Origin: CAWDMN01 sp963803155 | GTDB taxonomy: Bacteria > Acidobacteriota > Terriglobia > Versatilivoradales > Versatilivoraceae | Assembly: GCA_963803155.1 (NCBI GenBank) | Contig: CAWDMN010000011.1 | Location: forward strand, 60,627-124,626 | Direction: 5' to 3' | DNA length: 64,000 bases | In this document: positions 25,851 through 35,698 of the stretch, in pieces | Layout of the letters: the number at the start of each line of letters is the position of its first letter | Position numbering within the stretch: the stretch's first letter is position 1 | The notes under the pieces: model-generated | What the model was told of the DNA's origin: nothing | What the model saw: the letters and a program-made list of their open reading frames with translations, nothing else | Database searches by the model: none | Translations under genes and position numbers: made by a program

Positions 25851-28559
25851 ATGAGGCGATGGATCTACAAACTGCCACTCCGATTTCGGTCCATATTTAG
25901 GAAAAGCTGTGTCGAAAGAGAATTGAGCGAAGAGCTTCGGTTTCATCTCGAAAAGCAGATGGAGAAATTTGTTGCCAAGGGCATGACCGAGAAAGAGGCT
26001 CGCTACGCGGCTCTGCGCGAGCTTGGTGGAGTGGAGCAAATTAAAGAGGAGTGCCGGGATATGCGCCGATTGAATTATCTTGAAAACTTTTTACAGGACA
26101 TGCGCTATGGATTGCGCACGCTCTTGGCTAATCGGGCTTTTGCCGCAACCGTCGTGTTATCTCTTAGTCTGGGCATTGGCGCCAACATTGCAATTTTCAA
26201 CGTTATTAATGCCGTGCTTCTGCGATCTCTGCCGGTGGAAGATCCCCATAGGCTCGTTCAGATCAAGATCGGAGAGGGGGGGGAGTTCACAAATCCACTC
26301 TGGGAGCAGGTTCGAGACCATCAGCAGGCCTTTTCAGGCGTTCTGGCTTACTCCGCGGAGCCCTTCGATCTGGCCGCTGGAGGGGAATGTCATTTTTCTA
26401 AAGGACTTTGGGTGAATGGCGATTTCTTTCATGTCCTCGGCGTACCTGCTTTGATGGGCCGCGTATTCATGCTGAACGACGATCGCCGTGGGGGCGGCTC
26501 CGCGGGTCCGGTGGCCGTCATCAGCTATAGTTTTTGGAAACAAAACTATGGGGGGGATCCCTCTATCGTTGGAAAAGTTGTACGATTGAATCGTCATCCA
26601 TTTGTAATTGTGGGTGTGACTCCTCCTTGGTTTGCGGGTCTCGACGTGGATAAGGGTTACGATGTGGCCATCCCGATTGGATGCGAGCCCCTTCTACACG
26701 GTGACGGCAGCGCCTTAGACCAAGGAGATATTTGGTGGCTGCGAATCCTGGGACGGATTTCTCCCGGATTAAACATCCAGCAAGCGGAAGAGCGGATGAA
26801 AGCCATTGCCCCGGAAATCTTTCGTGCCACGCTTCCTCCGGACTATTTTGGCCAGGATCAGAAAGAGTATTTGCACAACTCCTTTTCTTTGAGTGCGGCC
26901 GCTACGGGTTTTTCTGAGACCGGGGCCCAGTACAGAAAGGCGTTGTTCATGCTGATGGCAATCGTGGGTGTGGTCCTCCTGGTGGCGTGTGCGAATATTG
27001 CCAATTTGTTGCTCTCTCGGGCGGCGGCACGCCAGCGAGAAATCTCGGTGCGGATGGCCATGGGCGCCGGCCGCTCCCGCGTCATCCGTCAGCTCCTGAC
27101 TGAAAGCCTCCTCCTTTCAGTCCTGGGGACGGGGGGAGGTTTTCTTTTGGCGATGTGGGGGAGCAAGCTTTTGATCCGGTTGATTTCCACCACAAGCAAT
27201 CAGTTGGAAATCAATCTTTCTCCTGATGGGCATTTGATGACCTTCACCGTGGCCATTGCGATCCTGACCACTCTCCTCTTCGGGCTTGCCCCGGCCTTTC
27301 GCGCGACTCGCGTTGGACTTCATCAGGTCCTCAAAGAGAATGTGGGCGGCGCCATCCAGGGTTCGACCCGGTTCAATCTCGGCAAAGCGCTGGTGGTTGG
27401 CCAGATCGCATTGTCGCTCATATTGCTGATCGGTGCTTTCCTCTTCCTTGGAACACTTAGGAACCTTTTGAATATTGATTTAGGCTTCAGTCGTCACAAT
27501 GTTTTATTGGTGAATGCAAACACCGGACAAACCTCTCTTCTCAAAACTCAGCAGGCTCGGCTCTACCGGGATATCCTGGACCACTTGAGGCTTATTCCAG
27601 GCGTTGAATCGGCTTCGTATTCGTTTATTACTCCGATCAGCGACAGGGGCTGGAATTCCAGGACTTATCCCGAAGGGTTTGCGGCAAAATCCCGCGAAGA
27701 TACCCTGGTATGGCTCAACCGGATTTCCTCTGGCTTTTTTACGACCCTGCAGACTCCCCTTTTGCTGGGCAGAGATTTCGATGAGCGGGATACCCCGAAT
27801 TCTCCGCGAGTCATAATTATTAATGAATCGGTTGCCCGGCATTTCTTTGGGAAAACCTATCCCATTGGAAAAACCATTGGAATGGATAAGCCGGGCAATG
27901 CTGGAGGCGCAAGAGACCTATATCAGGTCGTTGGGATTGTCAAGGACGCCAAATATGGTCGAATGATTGAAGCAAAGCCGAGAACGGCCTACCTGGCGTG
28001 TTCCCAGGATATGGAGCCGAAAATTCTAATGAGCTTTGAAGTTCGCGGGAACGGCGCCGTGGAATCGTTGATTCCCTCGATCCGCTCAGCCATTACCGAG
28101 ATCAATCGAGACGTCTCGTTGGAATTCCGGAACTTCGAAACCCAAGTGAGCGAATCCTTGCTGCAACCAAGAATCGTGGCGATGCTTTCATCCGTATTCG
28201 GAGGATTAGCTCTTCTGTTGTCCGTGGTTGGACTTTACGGAATCACCGCTTATGCCGTCGCACGCCGGCGGCGGGAAATCGGTATTCGGATTGCACTCGG
28301 AGCCCCTCAATGGTCTGTAGTTTGGCTGATGCTGAGGGATATGGCGATTTTACTGGCGATTGGAACTGCCATTGGTCTAATGGTTTCTCTTGCCTTGGGA
28401 CGCGTGATCATGAGTCTTCTCTATGGTGTCCAGCCGAACGATCCCATGCATTTGGCTGGCGCAACGCTGATTCTCATGATTGCCGCCGGCATTGCTGCTT
28501 ACCTGCCCGCGCGGCGGACATTGCGGCTTGACCCAATGACCGTATTGCGCGATGAGTAG
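25851..28559 (+). CDS. ADOP-family ABC transporter permease (MacB/FtsX-like), copy 1
   Basis: 902 residues from the ATG at 25851, with AAGGAGGAAGG upstream. Residues 1-~80 are the charged permease-prefix domain (ELSEELRFHLEKQMEKFVAK, then EKEARYAALRELGGVEQIKEE). A first membrane segment (ATVVLSLSLGIGANIAIF) opens a MacB-like periplasmic domain, followed by FtsX-type membrane blocks around ~370-490 (LLVACANIANLLLSRAAARQ) and ~790-890 (LLSVVGLYGITAYAVARRRR). ADOP proteins are fused double permeases lacking their own ATPase; their substrates are unknown. No ATPase gene is adjacent. The next gene is an equal-length paralog. Confidence 0.92.
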   Translation: MRRWIYKLPLRFRSIFRKSCVERELSEELRFHLEKQMEKFVAKGMTEKEARYAALRELGGVEQIKEECRDMRRLNYLENFLQDMRYGLRTLLANRAFAATVVLSLSLGIGANIAIFNVINAVLLRSLPVEDPHRLVQIKIGEGGEFTNPLWEQVRDHQQAFSGVLAYSAEPFDLAAGGECHFSKGLWVNGDFFHVLGVPALMGRVFMLNDDRRGGGSAGPVAVISYSFWKQNYGGDPSIVGKVVRLNRHPFVIVGVTPPWFAGLDVDKGYDVAIPIGCEPLLHGDGSALDQGDIWWLRILGRISPGLNIQQAEERMKAIAPEIFRATLPPDYFGQDQKEYLHNSFSLSAAATGFSETGAQYRKALFMLMAIVGVVLLVACANIANLLLSRAAARQREISVRMAMGAGRSRVIRQLLTESLLLSVLGTGGGFLLAMWGSKLLIRLISTTSNQLEINLSPDGHLMTFTVAIAILTTLLFGLAPAFRATRVGLHQVLKENVGGAIQGSTRFNLGKALVVGQIALSLILLIGAFLFLGTLRNLLNIDLGFSRHNVLLVNANTGQTSLLKTQQARLYRDILDHLRLIPGVESASYSFITPISDRGWNSRTYPEGFAAKSREDTLVWLNRISSGFFTTLQTPLLLGRDFDERDTPNSPRVIIINESVARHFFGKTYPIGKTIGMDKPGNAGGARDLYQVVGIVKDAKYGRMIEAKPRTAYLACSQDMEPKILMSFEVRGNGAVESLIPSIRSAITEINRDVSLEFRNFETQVSESLLQPRIVAMLSSVFGGLALLLSVVGLYGITAYAVARRRREIGIRIALGAPQWSVVWLMLRDMAILLAIGTAIGLMVSLALGRVIMSLLYGVQPNDPMHLAGATLILMIAAGIAAYLPARRTLRLDPMTVLRDE

Positions 28560-28686
28560 CTAGGCGGCAAAGGGAAGATCGCCGCACTTTTTGACTCTTT
28601 AAGATTGGCTCAGGCGGTCAATAAAGCAGTGTGGTACCGCTGCCGGCATGGGTCTTATTTTGAATTGGCCATAAGGAGGGAAGGCG

Positions 28687-31395
28687 ATGAGGCGATGGGT
28701 CTACAAGCTGCCACTCCGGTTTCGATCCATATTTAGGAAAAGCCGTATCGAACAGGAATTGAGCGATGAGCTGCGGTTTCATCTTGAAAAGCAGGTGGAG
28801 GAATTTGTTTCAAAGGGCATGACCGCGAAAGAGGCCCGCTATGCGGCCCTGCGCGAGCTAGGTGGAGTGGAACAAATCAAAGAGGAGTGCCGGGACATGC
28901 GCCGATTAAATTATCTCGAAAACTTTCTACAAGACATACGCTACGGGTTGCGCACGCTCTTAGCTAATCGAGCCTTTGCCGCGACCGTCGTGTTATCTCT
29001 TAGCCTGGGCATTGGCGCCAACATTGCAATTTTCAACGTTATTAATGCCGTGCTTCTGCGATCTTTGCCGGTGGAAGACCCCCATAGGCTTGTTCAGATC
29101 AAGATGGGCGATCGAGGGTCCTTTACAAATCCACTCTGGGAACAGATTCGGGATCACCAGCAAGCCTTCTCAGGAGTCCTCGCATTCAGCGATGAGAGGT
29201 TCGATATGGCCGAGGGGGGGGAGCGCCGTTTCTCGAAGGGATTGTGGGTCAGCGGCGATTTCTTCCGAGTGTTGGGTGTGCCTCCGCTCCTGGGCCGAGT
29301 CTTCACGGCGGAAGATGACCGGCACGGCGGAGGCAGAGCTGGACCCGTAGCCGTGATCGGCTACAGCTTTTGGAAAAGAAATTTTGGAGGGGACCCTTCC
29401 GTCATCGGTAAAACCGTGCGGCTCAACCGTCATCCCTTTGAAATTGTGGGAGTGACACCCCCGTGGTTTGCCGGACTCGATGCTGACTATACTTACGAGG
29501 TCGCAATTCCCATCGGGTGCGAACCGCTTTTTCACCCGGATGGCAGCGCCTTGGAACAGCGGAGTTGGTGGTGGCTGCAAGTCCTGGGGCGGCTTGCCCC
29601 TTCCATGAGCCTGTCTCAAGCGGATGATCGGATGAAAGCCATCGCACCGGAAATTTTCCGTGCCACTCTCCCGCAAAATTGGTTTCCCGCGGATCAAAAA
29701 GAATACCTGAAGAGGTTTTTCACTTTGCTCCCGGCAGCCACCGGTTTTTCCGGGACCAGGGACGTATACCGGAAAGCCCTGCTTATGTTGATGGCAATGG
29801 TGGGAGTCGTGCTGTTTGTCGCCTGTGCGAACATCGCCAATCTTTTGTTGGCCCGGTCCTCCGCGCGACAGCGCGAAATCTCCGTACGGCTGGCCCTTGG
29901 TGCCAGCCGGTCTCGTGTTATCCGCCAATTGCTCACCGAGAGTTTCCTGCTTTCGACGGCCGGAGCCGCTGGCGGTTTTTTATTCTCCCTCTGGGGAAGC
30001 CGGTTGTTAGTCCGCCTGATTTCCACCACGGGAAACCAACTGGAAATCAACCTGTCCCCGGATCTGAAAGTGATCGCCTTCACGGCGGGGATTGCGGTCG
30101 CTACCACTCTTCTTTTCGGACTGGCGCCAGCCTTTCGCGCCACGCGGATCGGATTGAACCAGGTTCTCAAGGAAAATGTCGGAGGCGCCATTCAAGGGTC
30201 AACCCGGTTCAACCTCGGCAAAGCACTGGTCGTCGGTCAGATTGCCCTGTCCCTCCTGTTGTTGGTGGGTGCTTCACTTTTTTTGGGAACCCTCCGAAAC
30301 CTGCTTAACATCGATCTGGGCTTCAGCCGTCAAAACCTTTTATTGATCAAAGCGGATGTGGAGCAGATGAACCTTCCGCGGCCTCAGCGCCTTCTCCTCT
30401 ATCGGGAGATCCTCGACCGCCTCGAGAAAGTGCCCGGCGTGGAAGTGGTGGCGAGTTCGGATATCACACCCATCAGCAATAGTGAATGGAACGATTTTAC
30501 CTATCCAGAAGGGTATCAGGCCAAATCGCGCGAGGATACGCTGGTTTGGTTCAACCGGGTGTCTCCTGGCTACTTCAAGACCATGCAAACGCCCCTCTTG
30601 CTGGGGAGGGACTTCAACGTACACGACAATCTGAATTCTCCGAAGGTCATTATCATTAATGAATCGACGGCCCGCCATTTTTGGGGAACCGCCAATCCCA
30701 TTGGCAAAATGATTGGAGGGAATAAGCCCCAAGGCAAACCGGGGGAGAAGGATTATTACCAGGTCGTGGGGATGGTCAAGGACTCTAGGTACGTGCGGAT
30801 TGATGAGGCAATTCTCAGAACCGCTTATCTGGCGAGCGGACAGGACCTGGAACCGAGTCCCTCCATAAATTTTGAAATTCGCTCCCGCACATCCGCGGCG
30901 GTTTTGACTGCTTCCCTTCGTTCGGCCATCGCCGAGGTGAGCCGAAGTCTCTCGCTCGAGTTCCGCAGCTTTGAGACGCAGATCAACGAATCCCTGTTGC
31001 AGCCGAGGGTGGTGGCTCTGCTCTCCTCCATTTTCGGGGCGCTGGCGCTTCTACTGTCGCTGGTGGGGATTTACGGAGTCACCGCCTATGCCGCTTCCCG
31101 CCGACAGCGGGAAATCGGCATCCGCATGGCCTTGGGAGCGCAGCAAAGCTCCATGGTTTGGCTGATGTTGCGTGATATGTTCATCCTGCTTTTAATTGGA
31201 ACCTCGCTGGGCCTGGCTGCCTCTCTTGCCATGGGGCGGTTGATCGCTAGTCTGCTGTATGGAATCCGCCCAAACGATCCCTGGCAGCTGGCCGGCGCGG
31301 CCGTGGCATTGGCGGTAGCAGCCACTTTTGCGGCTTATCTGCCCGCACGGCGGGCGGTCCGGCTCAATCCGATGACCGTGCTGCGGGATGAATAA
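28687..31395 (+). CDS. ADOP-family ABC transporter permease, copy 2 (tandem paralog)
   Basis: 902 residues from the ATG at 28687, preceded by AAGGAGGGAAGG, 127 bases after copy 1. The domain order and exact length match copy 1. Similarity is uneven: the N-terminal ~125 residues and the block around ENVGGAIQGSTRFNLGKALV are nearly identical, even at DNA level, while the periplasmic parts differ much more. This points to tandem duplication followed by diversification of the exposed regions, or gene conversion at the ends. The role is presumably as for copy 1, with a different substrate or partner. Confidence 0.92.
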   Translation: MRRWVYKLPLRFRSIFRKSRIEQELSDELRFHLEKQVEEFVSKGMTAKEARYAALRELGGVEQIKEECRDMRRLNYLENFLQDIRYGLRTLLANRAFAATVVLSLSLGIGANIAIFNVINAVLLRSLPVEDPHRLVQIKMGDRGSFTNPLWEQIRDHQQAFSGVLAFSDERFDMAEGGERRFSKGLWVSGDFFRVLGVPPLLGRVFTAEDDRHGGGRAGPVAVIGYSFWKRNFGGDPSVIGKTVRLNRHPFEIVGVTPPWFAGLDADYTYEVAIPIGCEPLFHPDGSALEQRSWWWLQVLGRLAPSMSLSQADDRMKAIAPEIFRATLPQNWFPADQKEYLKRFFTLLPAATGFSGTRDVYRKALLMLMAMVGVVLFVACANIANLLLARSSARQREISVRLALGASRSRVIRQLLTESFLLSTAGAAGGFLFSLWGSRLLVRLISTTGNQLEINLSPDLKVIAFTAGIAVATTLLFGLAPAFRATRIGLNQVLKENVGGAIQGSTRFNLGKALVVGQIALSLLLLVGASLFLGTLRNLLNIDLGFSRQNLLLIKADVEQMNLPRPQRLLLYREILDRLEKVPGVEVVASSDITPISNSEWNDFTYPEGYQAKSREDTLVWFNRVSPGYFKTMQTPLLLGRDFNVHDNLNSPKVIIINESTARHFWGTANPIGKMIGGNKPQGKPGEKDYYQVVGMVKDSRYVRIDEAILRTAYLASGQDLEPSPSINFEIRSRTSAAVLTASLRSAIAEVSRSLSLEFRSFETQINESLLQPRVVALLSSIFGALALLLSLVGIYGVTAYAASRRQREIGIRMALGAQQSSMVWLMLRDMFILLLIGTSLGLAASLAMGRLIASLLYGIRPNDPWQLAGAAVALAVAATFAAYLPARRAVRLNPMTVLRDE

Positions 31396-31502
31396 CTATA
31401 GAATTTCACCGCTAATACGAGAAGGAAGTGGAATGCTATCATCCACCGATTTAGAGTCTTTGTATAAAGGCATGATATTGAGCTGCGAGGAATGACCATC
31501 CT

Positions 31503-31587
31503 TGTAGGGCGTTTTTGTAAAACGCCGGGGAAGCAGCCCCGGCGGTTGACAGAATCGAAGATCCGCCCCCCGGCGGACTGCCCTACA
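31503..31587. repeat. MITE-like inverted-repeat element A
   Basis: The outer arms TGTAGGGC and GCCCTACA enclose inner G+C-rich arms (CCGGGG... CCCCGG, GGCGG). The whole ~85 bases can fold into a nested hairpin. There is no coding capacity. Confidence 0.55.
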
Positions 31588-31632
31588 GGATGTGCCGCTT
31601 TTTCCGGCCTTCTCAATATTTGCCGAAAACGG

Positions 31633-31843
31633 ACTTTATAAATGGACTCTATTTATGGTCTTTGTATAAAGTGCATTTTTTTGTAGATGCGTTAGCCCGC
31701 CAAAAGGCGGGTTAGCTCGAAGAGCGTAACGCATCGGGGATGCCGCATCCAACGCCTGATGGGTGACGCGCGGATGACCGCTGTCACCACGCGCTAACCC
31801 ATCCTACAAAAACAGCTTTACGCACTTTATAAATGGACACTAT
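31633..31843. repeat. MITE-like element B with direct flanks
   Basis: ACTTTATAAATGGACTCTAT (31633-31652) recurs as ACTTTATAAATGGACACTAT (31824-31843) in direct orientation. Between them are inverted arms: TTTGTAGATGCGTTAGCCCG and the complement of TTTGTAGGATGGGTTAGCGC. From general knowledge, GTAGGATGGGTTAGC-type palindromes are scattered repeats in many genomes. There is no transposase. Confidence 0.6.
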
Positions 31844-32073
31844 ATACTCTTGTTGCTGGCGCCGTAAGAGCACGGCGCCTCCATGTGAGGAGTATCGTGC
31901 GATCCTTCGCGCGACCTCGGGAACTGCCTTGCAAGGTCGATAGTCGTAATCTGTGCCTCAGCCTGGTACGAACCAATCTTTGGATGTGGCATCCCCGAGG
32001 GGTCGCACTCTTCGAGCTGAGGCATCCTAGACAAAACGGGACTATAGGCAAAGAAACGAATAAATGATCCCAA

Positions 32074-33726
32074 TCAACTCCTCCAAGCTCCCCCTTTCCA
32101 CTCGCGAACAATGTAATCTGAAACCCAAAAGGCAAGCGCCTGAATGGTCAAGGCCGGATTTCTCCCGCCCGACGTGACAAATAGACTGCCATCGGCAATA
32201 AACAAATTGTCCACTTCATGGGATTGCCCATACCGGTTGACCACGGAGGTTTTCGGATCGTTTCCCATTCGGCAGGTTCCGTTTTGATGTGAACCGATTC
32301 CCCCCTTGCCGGACCGGCTGGACCAGACTTTCACGGCTCCCGCTTCTTTCATAAGTTGTTCCATTTTGCCGCGGAAAAAATCGAAGAGGACAAAATCGTT
32401 GGAGTGATATCCATGGGTGATCCTGGAAACGGGGATCCCCCAGGAATCGCGGACTAAGGGAGAAACTTCGATGCGGTTTTCGAAAACTGGCATATCTTCC
32501 CCGGGAACCCAGAACCGCACAAAGCGACGGAAGTATTTCCGCTGAAATTCCTTGTGGGACCGTCCCCAAGAGGGTGATCCGGGTGGACGACTGCCGCAGA
32601 AATCAATGGGCATGCTTTCCGTACGTGAATAAAACACCCCTCCGCCTACGAATCCGGGATTCTTCCCGTAAAAATCGTCGATTGCCACTCCGGGTCCGGG
32701 TCCGAATCCAGTGTTGGCGGTTTCTTCAAATATTCCTACGACACTGGGACCGAGGTGACCCATAAAGTTCCGGCCGGCCCAATCGTTCGAGTTGCCCAAC
32801 CCCCGCGGGAACCAACGGGATTTGGAATTCAGCAGGAGCCGCGGAGTTTCCGTGGCGGAAGCCGCCAAGACGATGATTTTGGCAGGCTGATGGATCAATT
32901 GGCCGGATTTGTCGAAATAAGAAACGCCGTTCGGTTTCCCTTTGGGATTGACGGTGATTTCCTTGACCATCGCATCCGGCACCAGGCGGCAATTGCCCGA
33001 GGCCATCGTTTGAGGCATCAGCGCATTGACAAAGTTGGATTTGACTCCGACTTCGCAAATGAACATATTACAGCAGGGGTGTTGTATGCAGGCCCCGCGG
33101 CCGCCATAAGGTTGGGAGAGAGTTCCCAGAGGGACTCGAAAGGGGTGATATCCCATTTTTGTCGCTGCCTTTTGGATCAACAAATCGCCCGGATGAAGAT
33201 CAAATGGGGGCAAGGGATAAGGTTGGGAGCGAGGGCCGTCAAACGGGCCTTGTTCCCCGGAGACCCCCAGTTCATATTCAGCCTTAGTATAAAAAGGTTC
33301 CAACTCTTCAAAACGAAAGGGCCAGTCTTCCAATGTGGTTCCCGTGACATGCCCATATTCAGATTTCATCCGGAATTCGATGGGAGGGCGCCGCCACATC
33401 ATGACGCCATAGGTAAACTGGCCTCCTCCGACCACCGCACCCGTGCTGGAATAACGGAAATCCTGAGGAAGCACGCGTAGAAATTCCTTTTCTCCGCGGA
33501 AACGGAATTCCCGCGGATGCCGGTTGTCCGGGCCGCAGGATGGCGGGAAAAGATGCCCGCTCGGTTGGGCGATCTGCTCATCATGAAGCCGGTAATCTTC
33601 TGCCTTCAAAAGCGGTCCGCGTTCCAAGAGGACCACTTTCAAACCGGCCAGGGCCAGCTCTTTGGCCGCTACGCCTCCGCCGGCTCCTGCTCCTACAATG
33701 ACTGCATCTGCCCGTTCCAGGCTCAT
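32074..33726 (-). CDS. GMC-family oxidoreductase (gluconate/choline dehydrogenase-like flavoprotein)
   Basis: 550 residues from the ATG at 33726, with a strong TTAGGAGGTT upstream. The FAD-binding GxGxxG start is ADAVIVGAGAGGGVAAKELA with LLERGP at strand 2. The GMC core shows TGAVVGGGQFTYG and VLAASATETPRLLLNS, and the C-terminal active site shows SHQNGTCRMG and GGRNPALTIQALA. It oxidises an alcohol group of a sugar or polyol; the exact substrate is unknown. Members pair with a Tat-exported subunit 3; that partner is at 24.5 kb. The L-fucose isomerase gene ends 152 bases upstream on the same strand. Confidence 0.9.
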   Translation of the reverse strand: MSLERADAVIVGAGAGGGVAAKELALAGLKVVLLERGPLLKAEDYRLHDEQIAQPSGHLFPPSCGPDNRHPREFRFRGEKEFLRVLPQDFRYSSTGAVVGGGQFTYGVMMWRRPPIEFRMKSEYGHVTGTTLEDWPFRFEELEPFYTKAEYELGVSGEQGPFDGPRSQPYPLPPFDLHPGDLLIQKAATKMGYHPFRVPLGTLSQPYGGRGACIQHPCCNMFICEVGVKSNFVNALMPQTMASGNCRLVPDAMVKEITVNPKGKPNGVSYFDKSGQLIHQPAKIIVLAASATETPRLLLNSKSRWFPRGLGNSNDWAGRNFMGHLGPSVVGIFEETANTGFGPGPGVAIDDFYGKNPGFVGGGVFYSRTESMPIDFCGSRPPGSPSWGRSHKEFQRKYFRRFVRFWVPGEDMPVFENRIEVSPLVRDSWGIPVSRITHGYHSNDFVLFDFFRGKMEQLMKEAGAVKVWSSRSGKGGIGSHQNGTCRMGNDPKTSVVNRYGQSHEVDNLFIADGSLFVTSGGRNPALTIQALAFWVSDYIVREWKGGAWRS

Positions 33727-33754
33727 AAAATCAACCTCCTAAGAAAACAGCATT

Positions 33755-33847
33755 GATGGAGGCGGGGTGCCCCCACCCCGTCTGAGTTTGCCAAGTTGGC
33801 TCAGACGGCCTGGGGCAGGCCGCTCCCATCATCCCATTTTCATCCTC
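33755..33847. repeat. 93-bp palindromic element, copy 1
   Basis: Begins GATGGAGGCGGGGTG and ends with CCGCTCCCATC followed by ATCCCATTTTCATC. The internal arms GTCTGAG and CTCAGAC pair around a short loop. A second copy in the same orientation is at 37744-37836 with only scattered differences. The two copies bracket the fucI-kinase pair. Confidence 0.75.
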
Positions 33848-33877
33848 ATTGTTGAGCTGCAATTTATGTGCACGGCC

Positions 33878-35698
33878 TTAGCGTTTGCCGTACAAAGGGC
33901 CGTAGTTCGAGCAGGCGCGGTAATCGGCGCCCTGCGGATCCATGGCGCCAAAGGCGCTCCAGGCGCTGGGCCGGAAAATTCGGTCCTCCGCCACATTATG
34001 CATGCAAACGGGGATCCGCAACATCGAAGCCAGTGTAATCAAGCCGGCTCCGATGTGCCCATAACTGATGGCCCCATGATTTGCGCCCCAGTTATACATC
34101 ACCGAATAAACATCCTTGAAAGGTCCCTGCCCCGTAAGGACTGGAGCAAACCAGGTGGTGGGCCAGGTGGGATCGGTGCGTTCATTTAGAATCTGATGCG
34201 ACTCCTCGGGCAATTCCACGGTGTATCCTTCCGCAATTTGCAGAACCGGACCCAATCCTCTGATCAGGTTGATACGACTCATGGTGACAGGCATATCCCC
34301 CTTGGAGGTAAACAATGAGGAGTAACCGCCTCCTCGGAAATACTCCAAGGAAGCTGGACACCAGCGCGTGGCATTGAGACACTTGCCTGCCTCTTCCGGA
34401 GTGATTTCCCAATAGGGCTTCATTACCGGCTTGCCATTGCGGGATTGTTGCCCTGTTCCATCCAAAGTGGCGGCTCCCGAATTAATCAAGTGAATAATGC
34501 CATATTGTCCACGTCCGGCTAGAGCCTTGCCCGTCACTCGGCGAATGGCTTCCGGGCTCCAGTAAGTCCGAACGTCGGCGAAAATTTGTGCGGTATCGCT
34601 AAGCAGATGACCGAACAACATGGCTGTTCCGTTTAAGCTGTCATTTTCCGTCGCCAATAAATAGGGCTGGCGAATTCCATTCCAATCGAAAGAAGTGTTC
34701 AGGATTGACTCCATGAAATCACCATTGGGATAATGGTCCGTCCATTGCCGCTGGCCCTGGAAACCAGCCAATATGGCGTTGTGCCCCCAAGCCTCTTCGC
34801 CAAAGCCCAATTCGGCCAACTTGGGATTTCCCACCATCATGTCGCGGGTTATGATGGCCATCTTGACCACGGTTTCCCAGAGATCATCCTTGCGCTGCCG
34901 AGAGAACTGGAGCGCAGTTGCATTGTGGTCTTCTCCTTCCGGACAATTCTCTTTTGTCCAGGCGAGCGCACGCTTGAATTCTTCAGGGTCGAAGATTCCC
35001 AACTCGATCCGACGAAGATATTCCGACATGTCGACGGTTTCATTGCGCATTCCCAAATAAGACTGAAAGAAATCCTGATCCACGATGGAGCCGGCAATCC
35101 CCATCGAGACACTGCCAATCCCCAAATAGGATTTGCCCCTCAATTCAGCCACGGCAAGGCCGGCTTTGGCAAACTGGAGCAGCTTTTCCTGAACATCTGG
35201 AGGGATGGAAGAATCCTTTTTGTCCTGCACATGGCGCCCATATATGCTGAAAGCCGGCAGACCCTTTTGATTGTGTCCTGCCAGTACCGCAGCCAGATAG
35301 ACGGCGCCCGGCCGTTCTGTGCCGTTGAATCCCCAGACTGCCTTGGGTATAAATGGATCCATATCCATGGTTTCACTGCCATAACACCAGCAGGGAGTCA
35401 CGGTGAGAGAGATGCCCACACCTTCGCGCGAGAATTTGTCCGCGGCTGCCGCGGCTTCAGCGACTCCGCCAATGCAGCTGTCGGCAATCACACACTCCAC
35501 GGGGAGACCATTGGGATGACGAAGATTTTCGCTCAAAAACAAGGCCGCGGTTGTGGCCATGGCCATGGTCTGCTCTTCCAGGGATTCCCTCACTCCCCTG
35601 CGCCGTCCGTCAATGGCTGGCCGAATGCCAATCTTGGGAAGACTTCCGAGCAACCGCTGTTGTGGCGGATTGATTTTCAGACTGCTGATGTTGGACAT
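33878..35698 (-). CDS. fucI: L-fucose isomerase
   Basis: 606 residues from the ATG at 35698 (GAGGTG seven bases upstream), close to the ~590 of E. coli FucI; a more upstream ATG adds 18 unrelated residues. Family blocks include PKIGIRPAIDGRRRGVRESL, TPCWCYGSETMDMD, AIWGFNGTERPGAVYLAA-like sequence, GFQGQRQWTDHYPNGD, and YLLATENDSLNGTAMLFGH with its metal/active-site Glu-Asp. The enzyme converts L-fucose to L-fuculose (also D-arabinose to D-ribulose) with Mn2+. It is downstream of a sugar kinase gene by 57 bases, so kinase and isomerase are probably one operon. No fuculose-phosphate aldolase is seen. Confidence 0.93.
   Translation of the reverse strand: MSNISSLKINPPQQRLLGSLPKIGIRPAIDGRRRGVRESLEEQTMAMATTAALFLSENLRHPNGLPVECVIADSCIGGVAEAAAAADKFSREGVGISLTVTPCWCYGSETMDMDPFIPKAVWGFNGTERPGAVYLAAVLAGHNQKGLPAFSIYGRHVQDKKDSSIPPDVQEKLLQFAKAGLAVAELRGKSYLGIGSVSMGIAGSIVDQDFFQSYLGMRNETVDMSEYLRRIELGIFDPEEFKRALAWTKENCPEGEDHNATALQFSRQRKDDLWETVVKMAIITRDMMVGNPKLAELGFGEEAWGHNAILAGFQGQRQWTDHYPNGDFMESILNTSFDWNGIRQPYLLATENDSLNGTAMLFGHLLSDTAQIFADVRTYWSPEAIRRVTGKALAGRGQYGIIHLINSGAATLDGTGQQSRNGKPVMKPYWEITPEEAGKCLNATRWCPASLEYFRGGGYSSLFTSKGDMPVTMSRINLIRGLGPVLQIAEGYTVELPEESHQILNERTDPTWPTTWFAPVLTGQGPFKDVYSVMYNWGANHGAISYGHIGAGLITLASMLRIPVCMHNVAEDRIFRPSAWSAFGAMDPQGADYRACSNYGPLYGKR

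Larger units (their letters stand above)
31396..32073. other. Intergenic region rich in inverted repeats
   Basis: About 680 bases between convergent genes, with two palindromic elements (listed separately). The remainder (31850-32060) is unassigned. No transposase or other gene is present. Confidence 0.5.

Noticed and set aside
31396..32073. Considered as an insertion sequence
   Set aside because: Inverted repeats are present but no transposase frame of any length; non-autonomous elements fit better.
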